Source of the DNA: Pannonibacter tanglangensis
GTDB lineage: Bacteria; Pseudomonadota; Alphaproteobacteria; Rhizobiales; Stappiaceae
Direction: 5' to 3' (one strand)
NCBI RefSeq assembly: GCF_009915685.1
Contig: NZ_JAABLP010000006.1
DNA length: 64,000 bases
Of the stretch, positions 34,837-43,885 are shown one piece after another (positions within the stretch are counted from its first letter, which is position 1; each line of letters begins with the position of its first letter). The translations under genes were made by a program, and so were the position numbers. The notes under the pieces are model-generated. The model saw only the letters and a program-made list of their open reading frames with translations, made no database searches and was not told the DNA's origin.

Positions 34837-35511
34837 ATGGACCTGGAACGCGCGCCCAACGATCCCGAACGGCTGAAGGAGACCGGGGGCAAGGAGATGT
34901 CCCCCCTGCTGAAACTGGCGCTGGAACTGGGGCCGCTCGGCGTGTTCTTCCTGTTCAACTCGCGCGGGGAACAGATCGCGGCCGCCCTGCCGCAGCTGGC
35001 CGTCTTCGGCGGACCGATCTTCCTGGCAACGGCCGCCTTCATGGTCGCCATCGCCCTTTCGCTCGGCGTGTCCCTGTGGCTGACCCGGCGCCTGCCGGTG
35101 ATGCCGCTGGTCTCGGGTGTCATCGTTTTCGTCTTCGGCGCGCTGACGCTGTGGCTGCATGACGAACTCTTCATCAAGCTGAAGCCGACGATCATCAACA
35201 CCCTCTTCGGCGTGACGCTTCTCGCCGGGCTTGCCTTCGGCAAGTCCTTGCTGGGCTATGTCTTCGACAGCGCCTTCCGGCTGACGGACGAGGGCTGGCG
35301 CATCCTGACGCTGCGCTGGGGCCTGTTCTTCCTGTTCCTCGCCGTCGTCAACGAGGTTGTCTGGCGCAGCTTCTCGACGGATTTCTGGGTCAGCTTCAAG
35401 GTCTTCGGCATCATGCCGATCACGCTGGTCTTCACCATGTTCCAGCTGCCGCTGATCCAGCGCCACGCCCTGCCCGAGCCTGACGCGCCCGACACGCGGC
35501 CGGATGCCTGA
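34837..35511 (+). CDS. yciB: YciB/IspZ family inner-membrane protein (septation protein A)
   Basis: 224 residues with about five or six membrane segments (LALELGPLGVFFLFNS; GGPIFLATAAFMVAIALSLGVSLWL; MPLVSGVIVFVFGALTLWL; IINTLFGVTLLAGLAFG; WGLFFLFLAVVNEVVW). The family signature KPTIINTLFGV..LLAG..FGKSLL is clear. Members affect septation and envelope integrity. The ATG at 34837 follows GGAGACAAG; the frame upstream runs through the phaB terminator. Confidence 0.9.
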   Translation: MDLERAPNDPERLKETGGKEMSPLLKLALELGPLGVFFLFNSRGEQIAAALPQLAVFGGPIFLATAAFMVAIALSLGVSLWLTRRLPVMPLVSGVIVFVFGALTLWLHDELFIKLKPTIINTLFGVTLLAGLAFGKSLLGYVFDSAFRLTDEGWRILTLRWGLFFLFLAVVNEVVWRSFSTDFWVSFKVFGIMPITLVFTMFQLPLIQRHALPEPDAPDTRPDA

Positions 35512-35523
35512 GCAGGACGGGCG

Positions 35524-35946
35524 CTACTCGTCCCGACCGGTGAAGCTCACATCGCGGCGCGCGCCGGTGATGGTGATCGTGAAGCCTGCGATCACGTCGA
35601 TCGCGGCAATGACCAGCAGCAGGAAGAAGGTCGAGGTCGCCGCCTGCCGGATGGTCAGGAACTCGATGAGATAGGCCACGAAGACAAGCATCGACAGGAT
35701 GTGGTCGGAGAGCACCGCCGCACCCGTCCGCGTAGCCTTGAGGATCTCGACGAAGAGCAGGACCAGCGCCACGCTCAGCATCAGGTCGCCCATCACCAGC
35801 GTGAACCGCGCCGAGGAGACCATCTCGATCGTCAGGACCGGCATGTACCACGGGTCGCCCTGCAGCGGACCGAACCAGCCGAACGCGACGAAGTTGTAGA
35901 GGATCAACGGCACGATGGTCAGCGGGATGGACAGCAGTGTCGGCAT
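35524..35946 (-). CDS. Hypothetical four-helix membrane protein
   Basis: 140 residues from the ATG at 35946, preceded by GGAGGGG. Four hydrophobic segments: LLSIPLTIVPLILYNFVAFGWF, MLSVALVLLFVEIL, ILSMLVFVAYLIEFL and TSTFFLLLVIAAIDVIAGFTITITG. I do not recognise the family with certainty. It stops 12 bp short of the convergent yciB stop. The longer frame to 36114 adds a Pro-rich stretch and is not favoured. Confidence 0.72.
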   Translation of the reverse strand: MPTLLSIPLTIVPLILYNFVAFGWFGPLQGDPWYMPVLTIEMVSSARFTLVMGDLMLSVALVLLFVEILKATRTGAAVLSDHILSMLVFVAYLIEFLTIRQAATSTFFLLLVIAAIDVIAGFTITITGARRDVSFTGRDE

Positions 35947-36116
35947 CGGTCCCCTCCGGATCAGCCGGAAGCCAGGCGGCGCTGGTCCGGTGTCGGTCGT
36001 CTGTGTCTGCGACTTGTACACCACATCGACGCCCCTGTCGGCCCGCGCCTGCGGAAATTGACAGGAGGCGACAAGTCCGCCACCCACCGGCAGGGACGGG
36101 GAGGGCGCCGGCAACG

Positions 36117-36143
36117 AAAAAGGCCGGCGTTTCCGCCGGCCTT
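36117..36143 (-). terminator. Intrinsic terminator after rpmF
   Basis: On the minus strand GGCCGGCG-gaaa-CGCCGGCC is followed by a T-run (AAAAA at 36117-36121 on the plus strand). It lies 35 bp past the rpmF stop. Confidence 0.85.
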
Positions 36144-36177
36144 GATCTGGATTTCAGTCGCCGCAGCGATCCTGGGA

Positions 36178-36363
36178 TCAGACGTCGTCTTTGACCTGCA
36201 GGATCTGACGGCCCCGGTACATGCCGGTCTTGAGGTCGACGTGATGCGGGCGGCGCAGTTCGCCCGAATCCTTGTCCTCGACGTAAGTCGGCTGCTTCAG
36301 GGCGTCCGCGGAACGGCGAAAACCGCGCTTCATGCGCGAGGTTTTTCTCTTCGGAACGGCCAT
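36178..36363 (-). CDS. rpmF: Ribosomal protein bL32
   Basis: 61 residues from the ATG at 36363: MAVPKRKTSRMKRGFRRSADAL is the standard L32 start. The zinc-binding Cys found in some L32 proteins are absent, as in many alphaproteobacteria. It is a 50S subunit protein. Confidence 0.96.
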   Translation of the reverse strand: MAVPKRKTSRMKRGFRRSADALKQPTYVEDKDSGELRRPHHVDLKTGMYRGRQILQVKDDV

Positions 36364-36508
36364 GTTCTTGTTCTCCGTAGTCCATAGTCCACGCGGCCCG
36401 GACCGGGTTTGCCCGGGGCGTGGCACCACGCAGCGTGTCGGAATGGTGGGGCTTATACAGGCAATGTCCGGGATTTGCCAGAGGAAAGCCGAATTTTTCT
36501 TTTGCCCC

Positions 36509-37285
36509 TTAAGGACGGGTGAGCACGCAGGAGAAAATGTCTCCGGCCTGGGTGACCCGGCTCTGGTTGGTGCTGGCGAGACGGGCGTGGCCGCGGCCCG
36601 GCTTGGCCGGATTGCGCAGGATCGGGTTGGGCAGCGCGGTGGCCAGACGGGCCGCCTCCGCCGTCGTGAGCGCCGCCGCCGGCTTGCCGAACCAGGCCTG
36701 CGCGGCGGCCTCCGCGCCGAAGATGCCCTCGCCCCATTCGGCGATGTTGAGATAGAGCTCCATGATCCGGCGCTTGCTCAGCATGGCATCCAGCATCAGC
36801 GCGAGCGGCAGCTCCATGCCCTTGCGGACGAAGCTCCGGTCGCCCCAGAGAAACAGGTTCTTGGCCAGCTGCATGGTGATCGTGCTTGCCCCGCGCGCCT
36901 CCTTGCCGGCGTTCAGGCGCTCGATCTGTCCTTCGAGGGCCTCCCAGTCGACGCCGTTGTGGCTGCAGAAGCCACTGTCCTCCGAGGTGATCACCGCCCG
37001 CACCAGATTGGGCGAGATCTCGTCGAGCGTGCGCCACTGCCGGTCGACCCACAGGCCCTGGACCGTGCGTCCGAGCATCAGCGTGCTGACCGGCGGGATG
37101 ACCATGTACAGGACCGTGAGCACCGGCGGGGCGAGGACCAGCGCCAGCAGCGTGATCATCACGGCGCGGGCGATGCGGCGGCCGAGGCCCCTGCGCGGGC
37201 GCCGGGCCGTCACCGGGGCCACCTCTTCGGCGTTCGTGTCGTCGGGGTGCCGCTGCCCGCCGTTGTCCGCCACCGGTTCAAGCAT
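36509..37285 (-). CDS. mtgA: MtgA, monofunctional peptidoglycan glycosyltransferase
   Basis: 258 residues. One N-terminal membrane helix (AVMITLLALVLAPPVLTVLYMV, about 38-60) anchors a GT51 domain. The catalytic Glu is in VITSEDSGFCSHNGVDWEAL, with GASTITMQLAKNLFLW and the family stretch RKGMELPLALMLDAMLSKRRIMELYLN. It polymerises lipid II at the periplasmic face and lacks a transpeptidase domain. Confidence 0.94.
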   Translation of the reverse strand: MLEPVADNGGQRHPDDTNAEEVAPVTARRPRRGLGRRIARAVMITLLALVLAPPVLTVLYMVIPPVSTLMLGRTVQGLWVDRQWRTLDEISPNLVRAVITSEDSGFCSHNGVDWEALEGQIERLNAGKEARGASTITMQLAKNLFLWGDRSFVRKGMELPLALMLDAMLSKRRIMELYLNIAEWGEGIFGAEAAAQAWFGKPAAALTTAEAARLATALPNPILRNPAKPGRGHARLASTNQSRVTQAGDIFSCVLTRP

Positions 37286-37503
37286 CGCCCTGTCGGAAAC
37301 CTTTCTTCTGACGCACCGGATGCCTTGCCGGTTGCGAGGCCTGTCAGCCTTCTACATGCGCCTGCCGGTTGCGTCAAAGCGCCGCCGAAGACCTGTCGTG
37401 CCAAGAGGCTTGACGGGCGTGTGAAAACCGGACACCCAAGGCGGCGATTGCGGTCTGGCGTCATCGGCGGCAGGCCGGTTTGGGGATCCGGATGGGGTAG
37501 GGC

Positions 37504-38406
37504 ATGAGCTGGCTTGACGAGGCGCTGCGCGACATGACGCAGCGCATGGATGTTGCGATCCGCGCTGCCCTGTCGCCCGAGCCCCGCGCGGGCGAGCTGA
37601 TGCGGCCGGAGCGGCTGCTGGCGGCCATGCAGCACGGAACCCTGAATGGCGGCAAGCGCCTGCGCCCGCTGTTGATGTCGGAATGCGCCGCGGCCTTCGG
37701 CCGTGCGGATGACGGGGTGCTTGTGGCCGCAGCCGCGCTCGAGTGCCTGCACAGCTATTCGCTCGTCCATGATGACCTGCCGGCCATGGATGACGATGAC
37801 CTGCGCCGCGGCCAGCCGACCGTGCACAAGGCCTTCGACGAAGCGACGGCGATCCTGGCGGGCGACAGCCTGCTGACGCTGGCCTTTGACCTGATCGCGG
37901 AGCCCTCCGTTCACCCGGATGCGGCCGTGCGGCTGCGCCTTTCGCAGGATCTGGCCCGGGCGGCCGGCGTCGGCGGCATGGCGGGTGGACAGATGCTGGA
38001 CCTGCAGGCCGAGCACAGGACGCTCGGCGAGGAAGAGATCCGTACCCTGCAGGCGATGAAGACGGGGGCGCTGCTGCGCTATGCCTGCGAGGCCGGCGCG
38101 CGGCTGGGCAACGCCAGCCCGGAGGACGTCGCGCGGCTGCGCCGCTACGGCGAGGTGATCGGTCTCGCCTTCCAGCTGGCCGATGATCTTCTCGATCTGG
38201 AGGCGACGCCCGAGGTCATGGGCAAGGCCACCGGCAAGGATGCCGAGGCCGGCAAGGCCACGCTGGTCAGCCTCTACGGGGCGGACCGGACGCGCCAGAT
38301 CCTCGCCGGTCTGGTCGAGGAGGCGTCCACGCTGGTCGCCGGGCTCGGACCTGCCGGCGAGCGGCTGGCGGGCATTGCTGCGTTTGTCGCCTTCCGCTCG
38401 CATTGA
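37504..38406 (+). CDS. ispA: Farnesyl/geranyl diphosphate synthase (short-chain polyprenyl synthase)
   Basis: 300 residues. First Asp-rich motif SLVHDDLPAMDDDDLRRG (DDxxxxD type) and second motif QLADDLLDLEA; GGKRLRPLL near residue 45 binds the diphosphate. It condenses isopentenyl diphosphate with allylic diphosphates to make the precursor of quinone side chains and undecaprenyl carrier. It is divergent from mtgA with a 218-bp gap. Confidence 0.92.
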   Translation: MSWLDEALRDMTQRMDVAIRAALSPEPRAGELMRPERLLAAMQHGTLNGGKRLRPLLMSECAAAFGRADDGVLVAAAALECLHSYSLVHDDLPAMDDDDLRRGQPTVHKAFDEATAILAGDSLLTLAFDLIAEPSVHPDAAVRLRLSQDLARAAGVGGMAGGQMLDLQAEHRTLGEEEIRTLQAMKTGALLRYACEAGARLGNASPEDVARLRRYGEVIGLAFQLADDLLDLEATPEVMGKATGKDAEAGKATLVSLYGADRTRQILAGLVEEASTLVAGLGPAGERLAGIAAFVAFRSH

Positions 38407-38428
38407 GACGGGCCGGGACGAACGGAGA

Positions 38429-40471
38429 TCAGCCTGTCACGGCCTGCACCCGGTCCGCTTCGCTCTGGGCCGTGGCCTCGGCCGGTGTCGATGCGCCTGG
38501 CGAGGGCAGGTCGGACAGCTGGTTGACCGTGACCAGGAATTCCTTCAGCAGGCTGGCCGGGATCTCGATGTCGGCCATCGGCTTGCCCACCAGATAGCCC
38601 TGCAGCCGGTCGCAGGCCACCGCCTCGAGCGCCCGCGCCTGGAACACCGTCTCCACGCCTTCGATGGTCACCTGCATGTTGAGGGCATGGCCGAGCGCCA
38701 CCGTGGCGGAAAGGATCTTCTGGATGGCTTCGGCAGACTCCGCGTAGCCGGCCATGAAGCTGCGGTCGATCTTGATCTTGTCGAAGGGGAAGCGCCAGAG
38801 GTAGCTCAGGCTGGAGTAGCCGCTGCCGAAGTCGTCCATGACGACGCTGACGCCGAGTGCCTTCAGCTCCTTGAGCTGCGCCAGCACGTTGTCGCTGTGC
38901 TTCAGCAGCAGGTGCTCGGTGATCTCCAGCTCCAGACGGTTCGGGGTCAGCCCTGTCTCCGCAAGGATCTGTGCAAGCAGCTGGGGCAGCTTGCCGGTCT
39001 CGAACTGCGACGGTGACAGGTTGACCGCGATCGAGATCGTGTCCGGCCAGTTGGTCGCCGCCTCGCAGGCCTTGCGCAGGACCCATTCGCCGATCTGCGG
39101 CAGAAGACCCAGCCGCTCCGCCAGGGGCAGGAAGTCGTTGGGCGGAATCAGGCCGCCCTGGCCGTCCGGCAGGCGCAGCAGCGCCTCGAAGCCGACGACC
39201 CTGGCGTCGGCAACGCTCATGATCGGCTGGAAGAACAGGGCGAAGTCGTCCTCCCGGGCCGCCTGGCGCAGACGGCGCTCCAGCTGCCGGCGCTTCTGCA
39301 TGTCGTCTTCCATCGTGTCGCGGAAGGCGCTGTGGCTGTTGCCGCCCGCGCCCTTGGCAAAAAGCAGGGCGATACCGGCCTTGTGCACCAGATCGCGCGC
39401 CGTCTCCGCATCGGCCGGCGACATGGCCGACCCGAGGCTGATCGTCAGACGGACCTCGCGGTCGTCGAGAATGTAGGGTTCGGACAGCCGCCGGATCAGC
39501 CGCGCGGCCAGCGCCTCGGCCTGTTGCGGCGTGGCGATGCCGCACTGGGTGACCAGCAGCTCGTCGCTGCCCAGCCGGCCGACGAAGTCATAGGGACGGA
39601 TCATCTCGCGGGTGCGGATCGCGACAAGCCGGATCAGCGCATCGCTCAGGTCCGGGCCAAGTTCCTCCGACAGGCCCTTGAAGCCGTCGATGTCGATGTG
39701 ATGCAGCGCCAGGATCGACGTGCCGCCAGCCGGGCGACCGATGCGCTGGTCCAGGCGCTGCAGGAAGGCCGCGCGGTTGAGCAGGCCGGTGACGCTGTCG
39801 TGTTCGGCCAGGAAGTTGGCGCGCGCGTCGCTCAGGGTCTTGGCCCGCGCCAGGTGGCGCAGCGCAACGAAGGGCGCCACGATGAGCACGAGGAGCAGCA
39901 GGCTGATGCCGATCCCCGCGAGCGTCAGCTCGCGCCGGAACATGGCCGCCGTCTCCGCTTCGTCGACATAGGCTTCAACGACGGCGATGATCTCGCCGTT
40001 TTCCAGGATCGGCAGGTAGGTGGAGGCATAGACAGCCGGCCGGCCTTCCGGCCGCCCGTCCTTGACGACCGTGTAGGGCTTGCCGGTGGCGATCACCTTC
40101 GCGGCCTTGGAATTGTGCTCGGCCAGCGTTTCTTCGGTGGTGCTGACGATGCCGTTCCGGTCGGAAATCAGCCGTGCGGTGCCCTCCCGGTCGAAGATCT
40201 TGAACCGGAAGACCTTGCCCATGCCTTCGGCCATCTCGATCATGTCGAGGGACTCAAGCGAGGGCGGAGCGCCGTTGGCAATCGCCTTCAGGTCCGGCAG
40301 GTGGTCCGCAAGCGTGTGGGCCCACAGCCTCGAGTGCGCTTCCGCATCCTTTGCGATCCAGTGGTTGACCGCAAGCCCGGTCAGGAAGAACGCTCCGAAC
40401 AGGAAGGCCATGGCGCCGAACGCCATGCCGACCCAAAGCCGGTTGTCCTTGTGCCACCCATAAATCTGCAT
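38429..40471 (-). CDS. Membrane-bound GGDEF-EAL protein, probable c-di-GMP phosphodiesterase
   Basis: 680 residues. Two membrane helices (about 16-38 and 178-200) enclose a periplasmic domain. The GGDEF domain is degenerate at its active site (GSDEL near residue 300), but an RxxD motif (RPYD) lies exactly five residues before it, so a c-di-GMP inhibitory site may remain. The EAL domain has its key motifs: FEALLRLP, NLSPSQF, ELEITEHLLL, DDFGSGYSSLSYL, IKIDRSF and TIEGVET. It should therefore degrade c-di-GMP, with the GGDEF part serving in regulation. Confidence 0.9.
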   Translation of the reverse strand: MQIYGWHKDNRLWVGMAFGAMAFLFGAFFLTGLAVNHWIAKDAEAHSRLWAHTLADHLPDLKAIANGAPPSLESLDMIEMAEGMGKVFRFKIFDREGTARLISDRNGIVSTTEETLAEHNSKAAKVIATGKPYTVVKDGRPEGRPAVYASTYLPILENGEIIAVVEAYVDEAETAAMFRRELTLAGIGISLLLLVLIVAPFVALRHLARAKTLSDARANFLAEHDSVTGLLNRAAFLQRLDQRIGRPAGGTSILALHHIDIDGFKGLSEELGPDLSDALIRLVAIRTREMIRPYDFVGRLGSDELLVTQCGIATPQQAEALAARLIRRLSEPYILDDREVRLTISLGSAMSPADAETARDLVHKAGIALLFAKGAGGNSHSAFRDTMEDDMQKRRQLERRLRQAAREDDFALFFQPIMSVADARVVGFEALLRLPDGQGGLIPPNDFLPLAERLGLLPQIGEWVLRKACEAATNWPDTISIAVNLSPSQFETGKLPQLLAQILAETGLTPNRLELEITEHLLLKHSDNVLAQLKELKALGVSVVMDDFGSGYSSLSYLWRFPFDKIKIDRSFMAGYAESAEAIQKILSATVALGHALNMQVTIEGVETVFQARALEAVACDRLQGYLVGKPMADIEIPASLLKEFLVTVNQLSDLPSPGASTPAEATAQSEADRVQAVTG

Positions 40472-40571
40472 GTCATCCCTCGCGTGTTGCGAGGATCCTT
40501 GCAGCAGACTCCCTAAGACATTCTATTCGGACGCTGGGGCATCCGGCGCTATGAATAAGAAACGGTTACTG

Positions 40572-41489
40572 TCAGACCTTCTGGCGGCCGAAGTCCGGGG
40601 CAGCGGTTTCCTGTCCGGCCTCGATGATCGACCGGCGGATACCACGCGTGCGTGTAAAGAGATCAAACAACGCCTGACCATCGCCCCAGCGGATCGCCCG
40701 CTGCAGCGCCGCCAGATCCTCCGAGAACCGGGCCAGCATCTCCAGGATCGCCTCCTTGTTGTGCAGGCAGACGTCGCGCCACATGGTGGGATCGGACGCG
40801 GCGAGGCGGGTAAAGTCGCGGAAGCCGGAAGCCGAATACTTGATGACTTCCGACTTGGTGACCGTCTCCAGGTCATCGGCGGTGCCGACGATGTTGTAGG
40901 CGATGATGTGCGGCAGGTGCGAGACGATCGCCAGCACCAGATCATGGTGCTGCGGATCCATCACGTCGACATTCGAGCCGCAGTCGCGCCAGAAGGCCGC
41001 GAGCCGTTCGATCGCCTCCGGATCGGTGCCCTCGGTCGGGGTCAGGATGCACCAGCGGTTCTGGAACAGCGATGCAAAGCCCGCGTCCGGGCCGGAGTGC
41101 TCGGTGCCTGCGATCGGGTGACCGGGGATGAAATGCACGCCGGCCGGCACGTGCGGCGCCATCTGGGCCACGACGGAGGCCTTGGTCGAGCCCACGTCGG
41201 TCAGGATCGCGCCCGGCTTCAGATGCGGCGCGATGGCCTGTGCCACGGCCTCGCTGGCGCCGACCGGGACGCTGACGATGACGAGATCCGCGCCCTCGAC
41301 CGCTTCGCCTGCATCGGCGCAATATCGGTCGCCCAGCCCCAGCTCCGCAGCCCGGGCCAGCGTGGCCGGCGAGCGGGTCGAGATGACGATGTCCCGGGCC
41401 AGCCCCTTGTCGCGGATCACGCGGGCGAGGGACGAGCCGATCAGGCCGATGCCGATGAGGGCGATGCGTTCAAAATGGGCGCTGGGCAT
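40572..41489 (-). CDS. tyrC: Prephenate/cyclohexadienyl dehydrogenase
   Basis: 305 residues, starting IALIGIGLIGSSLARVIRDKG, the NAD-binding fold of TyrA-type enzymes. GVHFIPGHPIAGTEHSGPDAG is the catalytic-His region, followed by an all-helical dimerisation domain. It makes tyrosine from prephenate or arogenate. It is the last gene of a three-gene aromatic cluster with hisC and chorismate mutase. Confidence 0.92.
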   Translation of the reverse strand: MPSAHFERIALIGIGLIGSSLARVIRDKGLARDIVISTRSPATLARAAELGLGDRYCADAGEAVEGADLVIVSVPVGASEAVAQAIAPHLKPGAILTDVGSTKASVVAQMAPHVPAGVHFIPGHPIAGTEHSGPDAGFASLFQNRWCILTPTEGTDPEAIERLAAFWRDCGSNVDVMDPQHHDLVLAIVSHLPHIIAYNIVGTADDLETVTKSEVIKYSASGFRDFTRLAASDPTMWRDVCLHNKEAILEMLARFSEDLAALQRAIRWGDGQALFDLFTRTRGIRRSIIEAGQETAAPDFGRQKV

Positions 41490-41618
41490 GGTTCTGTCTT
41501 GAAGGCTTGCCGGGTCCGGCAGGGATGTCCTGCCGGCCGGCGGTCTGGATCCGGCTGCGAGCCGGGACGAGGGCGGCGGGACCCGGGACGGGCCCGTCCT
41601 GCCCGGCTCTGCCGGTGT

Positions 41619-42725
41619 TTACTGGCGCATGAAATCGGCGATGGCGGCGACGACCTTGCGGTTCGCTTCCTCGGTGCCGATGGTCAGGCGCAGGGCCCCG
41701 GGGAGGCCGTAGTTCGCCACCGCGCGCAGGATGAAGCCGCGGCCGGACAGATAGGCATCCGCATCCTTCGCCCGCTTGCCGTCCACGTCCGGGAAATGCA
41801 CGAGAACGAAGTTGCCGACGCTCGGGGTCACCTTGAGGCCAAGCTGTTCCAGCTCGCCGGTCACCCACGGCAGCCAGGTGTCGTTGTGGGCGATGGCGCG
41901 CTCGACGAAGTCGCGGTCCCGGATCGCCGCGATGCCGGCGGCCATGGCCGGGCCGGACACGTTGAACGGACCACGGATCCGGTTCATGGCGTCGATCATC
42001 TCGGCCGGGCCGAAGCACCAGCCAAGCCGCAGGTTCGCCAGACCATGGATCTTGGAGAAGGTGCGGGTCATGATCACGTTGCTGGAATTGGCCACCAGCT
42101 CGAGGCCGCTCTCGTAGTCGTTGCGACGCACGTATTCGGCATAGGCCGCGTCGAGCACCAGCACAACATGGCCCGGCAGGCCGGCATGCAGGCGGCGAAC
42201 CTCGTCGAAGGGCAGATAGGTGCCGGTCGGGTTGTTCGGGTTGGCAAGGAAGACGACCTTGGTGCGCTCGGTCACCAGCGAGAGGATCGCGTCCACATCT
42301 GCCGTGAGATTGCGCTCCGGGGCAACGACCGGCCTGGCGCCGGCCGCCCGGATGGCGATCGGATAGACGAGGAAGCCGAACTCGGAATAGATCGCCTCGT
42401 CGCCCGGGGCGAGATAGGTGTTGGCGATCAGCGACAGGATCTCGTCCGATCCGGCGCCGCAGATGATGCGATCGGGGTTGATGCCCGTCACGTCGCCGAT
42501 GGCCTCGCGCAGCGCGGCCGAGGAGCCGTCCGGGTAGAGTTCCAGCGAGCCGGCGACGCTGGCCAGGGCAGCCTTGGCCGCCTCGCTCGCGCCGAGCGGC
42601 GATTCGTTGGAGGACAGCTTGTAGACCTTGTCGCCGCCGCTGGCCTTGGACTTGCCGGGCACGTAGGGGGCGATGTCGAGAATGCCGGCGCGGGGCGTCG
42701 GGCGGCTCTTGGCGGTAGTGCTCAT
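41619..42725 (-). CDS. hisC: Histidinol-phosphate/aromatic aminotransferase
   Basis: 368 residues, class-II-like aminotransferase fold I. The PLP lysine is in TRTFSKIHGLANLRLGW, with NPNNPTGTYL and the C-terminal LRLTIGTEEANRKV. In this setting, between chorismate mutase and prephenate dehydrogenase, it probably transaminates aromatic 2-oxoacids as well as histidinol phosphate. Confidence 0.9.
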   Translation of the reverse strand: MSTTAKSRPTPRAGILDIAPYVPGKSKASGGDKVYKLSSNESPLGASEAAKAALASVAGSLELYPDGSSAALREAIGDVTGINPDRIICGAGSDEILSLIANTYLAPGDEAIYSEFGFLVYPIAIRAAGARPVVAPERNLTADVDAILSLVTERTKVVFLANPNNPTGTYLPFDEVRRLHAGLPGHVVLVLDAAYAEYVRRNDYESGLELVANSSNVIMTRTFSKIHGLANLRLGWCFGPAEMIDAMNRIRGPFNVSGPAMAAGIAAIRDRDFVERAIAHNDTWLPWVTGELEQLGLKVTPSVGNFVLVHFPDVDGKRAKDADAYLSGRGFILRAVANYGLPGALRLTIGTEEANRKVVAAIADFMRQ

Positions 42726-42841
42726 CTCAGATCCTCGTCAGGGTCATGTGGGCTGGCCCGCGTGTCCCGCGGGTGGCGGCGGCGACCGGCCCGCTGGGGC
42801 GGGGCGTTGCCGCTGCACCGGGGATGGTCAGGCCGGCCGGC

Positions 42842-43708
42842 TCAGTCGGCGCCGGTGTCGAAATCCTCGTCGCCGTCAGAATCGGTTTCGATGTCGATCG
42901 GCGAGGCATAGCCGCCGACCGGTCGGATCACGTCGGGTTCGGCCCCGGCTGCCGCGCACAGCGCCAGCACGTCGGCCTCGCTCATCTCGCCCGAGGCGGC
43001 GAGCAGGGCATCCACCCCGTCGGCGGTGCGGAAGAAACTCAGCACCTCGATGCCGGTGTTCATCAGGCTGCCCGGCAGCAGACCGGTCCAGCGCGCGTCG
43101 AACACCCGCGTGTCGGGCTCGCCCGCATTCGGGACCGGACGGCTGATGACCAGCCCGTCAAGATCGGCCGGACGCTCGTGGGCCACCAGGAACGGCAGGC
43201 GGGCAATGATCTGCGCGCCCTCGAGGCCGAGACCTCGCCACCACGGAATTTCGGACCGTTCGGTCAGGGCGATGAGCCCGAGGTCGGAATGGGACGCGGC
43301 GACCGTGCCCACCACGTCGGAGGCATCGCCCGGGCAGTCCATCTCGACCGAGAAGCCGAAGTAGAAGCGCGCGAGATCCCGCATGTCGGCGACATCGGCA
43401 CTGCCGTCGATGAAGACGCGGAAATCACCTTGCAGGCGCGTGCAGGCGGTGATGATCTCGCGCCAGATATGCTCGACGCTGGTCAGCGGCAAGGTGCCGG
43501 CATGACGCTCGACCATGCGGCGCATCATGTCGGCCTCGCGGTCCGGGCGGAACATGACGCCGTCGGCGCCGCTGGCGCGCTTGGCGGCGACGATGCCGTC
43601 GATCACGCGGACGCGCTCCATCAGAAGCCGGTGCAGCTCTGCATCGATCGTGTCGATGCGCTGGCGCAGGGCGTCGAGGGCCGGGGAGGGGGCCTGGTCG
43701 GTGGTCAT
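42842..43708 (-). CDS. Chorismate mutase with unusual C-terminal domain
   Basis: 288 residues from the ATG at 43708. Residues 1-95 are an AroQ-type chorismate mutase (ALDALRQRIDTIDAELHRLLMERVRVIDGI, with the Arg and Lys of the active site in place, FRPDREADMMRRM). Residues about 100-270 form a further alpha/beta domain (RVFIDGSADVADMRDLARFYFG, DLGLIALTERSE) that resembles a decayed prephenate dehydratase or ACT-like region without an obvious catalytic motif. The tail is very acidic (DIETDSDGDEDFDTGAD). It starts the aromatic cluster and is divergent from metX. Confidence 0.85.
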   Translation of the reverse strand: MTTDQAPSPALDALRQRIDTIDAELHRLLMERVRVIDGIVAAKRASGADGVMFRPDREADMMRRMVERHAGTLPLTSVEHIWREIITACTRLQGDFRVFIDGSADVADMRDLARFYFGFSVEMDCPGDASDVVGTVAASHSDLGLIALTERSEIPWWRGLGLEGAQIIARLPFLVAHERPADLDGLVISRPVPNAGEPDTRVFDARWTGLLPGSLMNTGIEVLSFFRTADGVDALLAASGEMSEADVLALCAAAGAEPDVIRPVGGYASPIDIETDSDGDEDFDTGAD

Positions 43709-43751
43709 GACGGGGGTGGACCTTCCTGAAACGCTGTCGTCGCGGCGGATA

Positions 43752-43780
43752 GTCATAGGAGGGAGAAACCGGGAAAGCAA
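43752..43780 (-). promoter_or_regulatory. Promoter of the chorismate mutase-hisC-tyrC cluster
   Basis: On the minus strand TTGCTT (43775-43780) and TATGAC (43752-43757) are 17 bp apart, 44 bp ahead of the chorismate mutase start. Confidence 0.45.
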
Positions 43781-43789
43781 AAGAAAACA

Positions 43790-43819
43790 TTGACACCGGC
43801 GGGGGTGCAACCCTAGCTA
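43790..43819 (+). promoter_or_regulatory. Promoter of metX-metW
   Basis: A perfect TTGACA (43790-43795) and a weak TAGCTA (43814-43819) with an 18-bp spacer. Transcription near 43826 would leave a leader of about 60 bases. The spacer contains G-run/C-run pairs, but they are upstream of the start. Confidence 0.5.
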
Positions 43820-43885
43820 ACAACCCCTTGAAACGGGTGGTTTGCCTGAGCCATCCCCCAGAGCGCAGGGACGTTGCCGCGAGCC

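Noticed and set aside
40470..42911. Plus-strand frame of 813 codons opposite tyrC and hisC
   Set aside because: Antisense of two enzymes with intact active-site motifs.
43801..43830. GGGGG/CCCC and GGGT/ACCC pairings before metX as a SAM riboswitch
   Set aside because: They lie mostly within the promoter spacer and do not show the conserved SAM-II bases.
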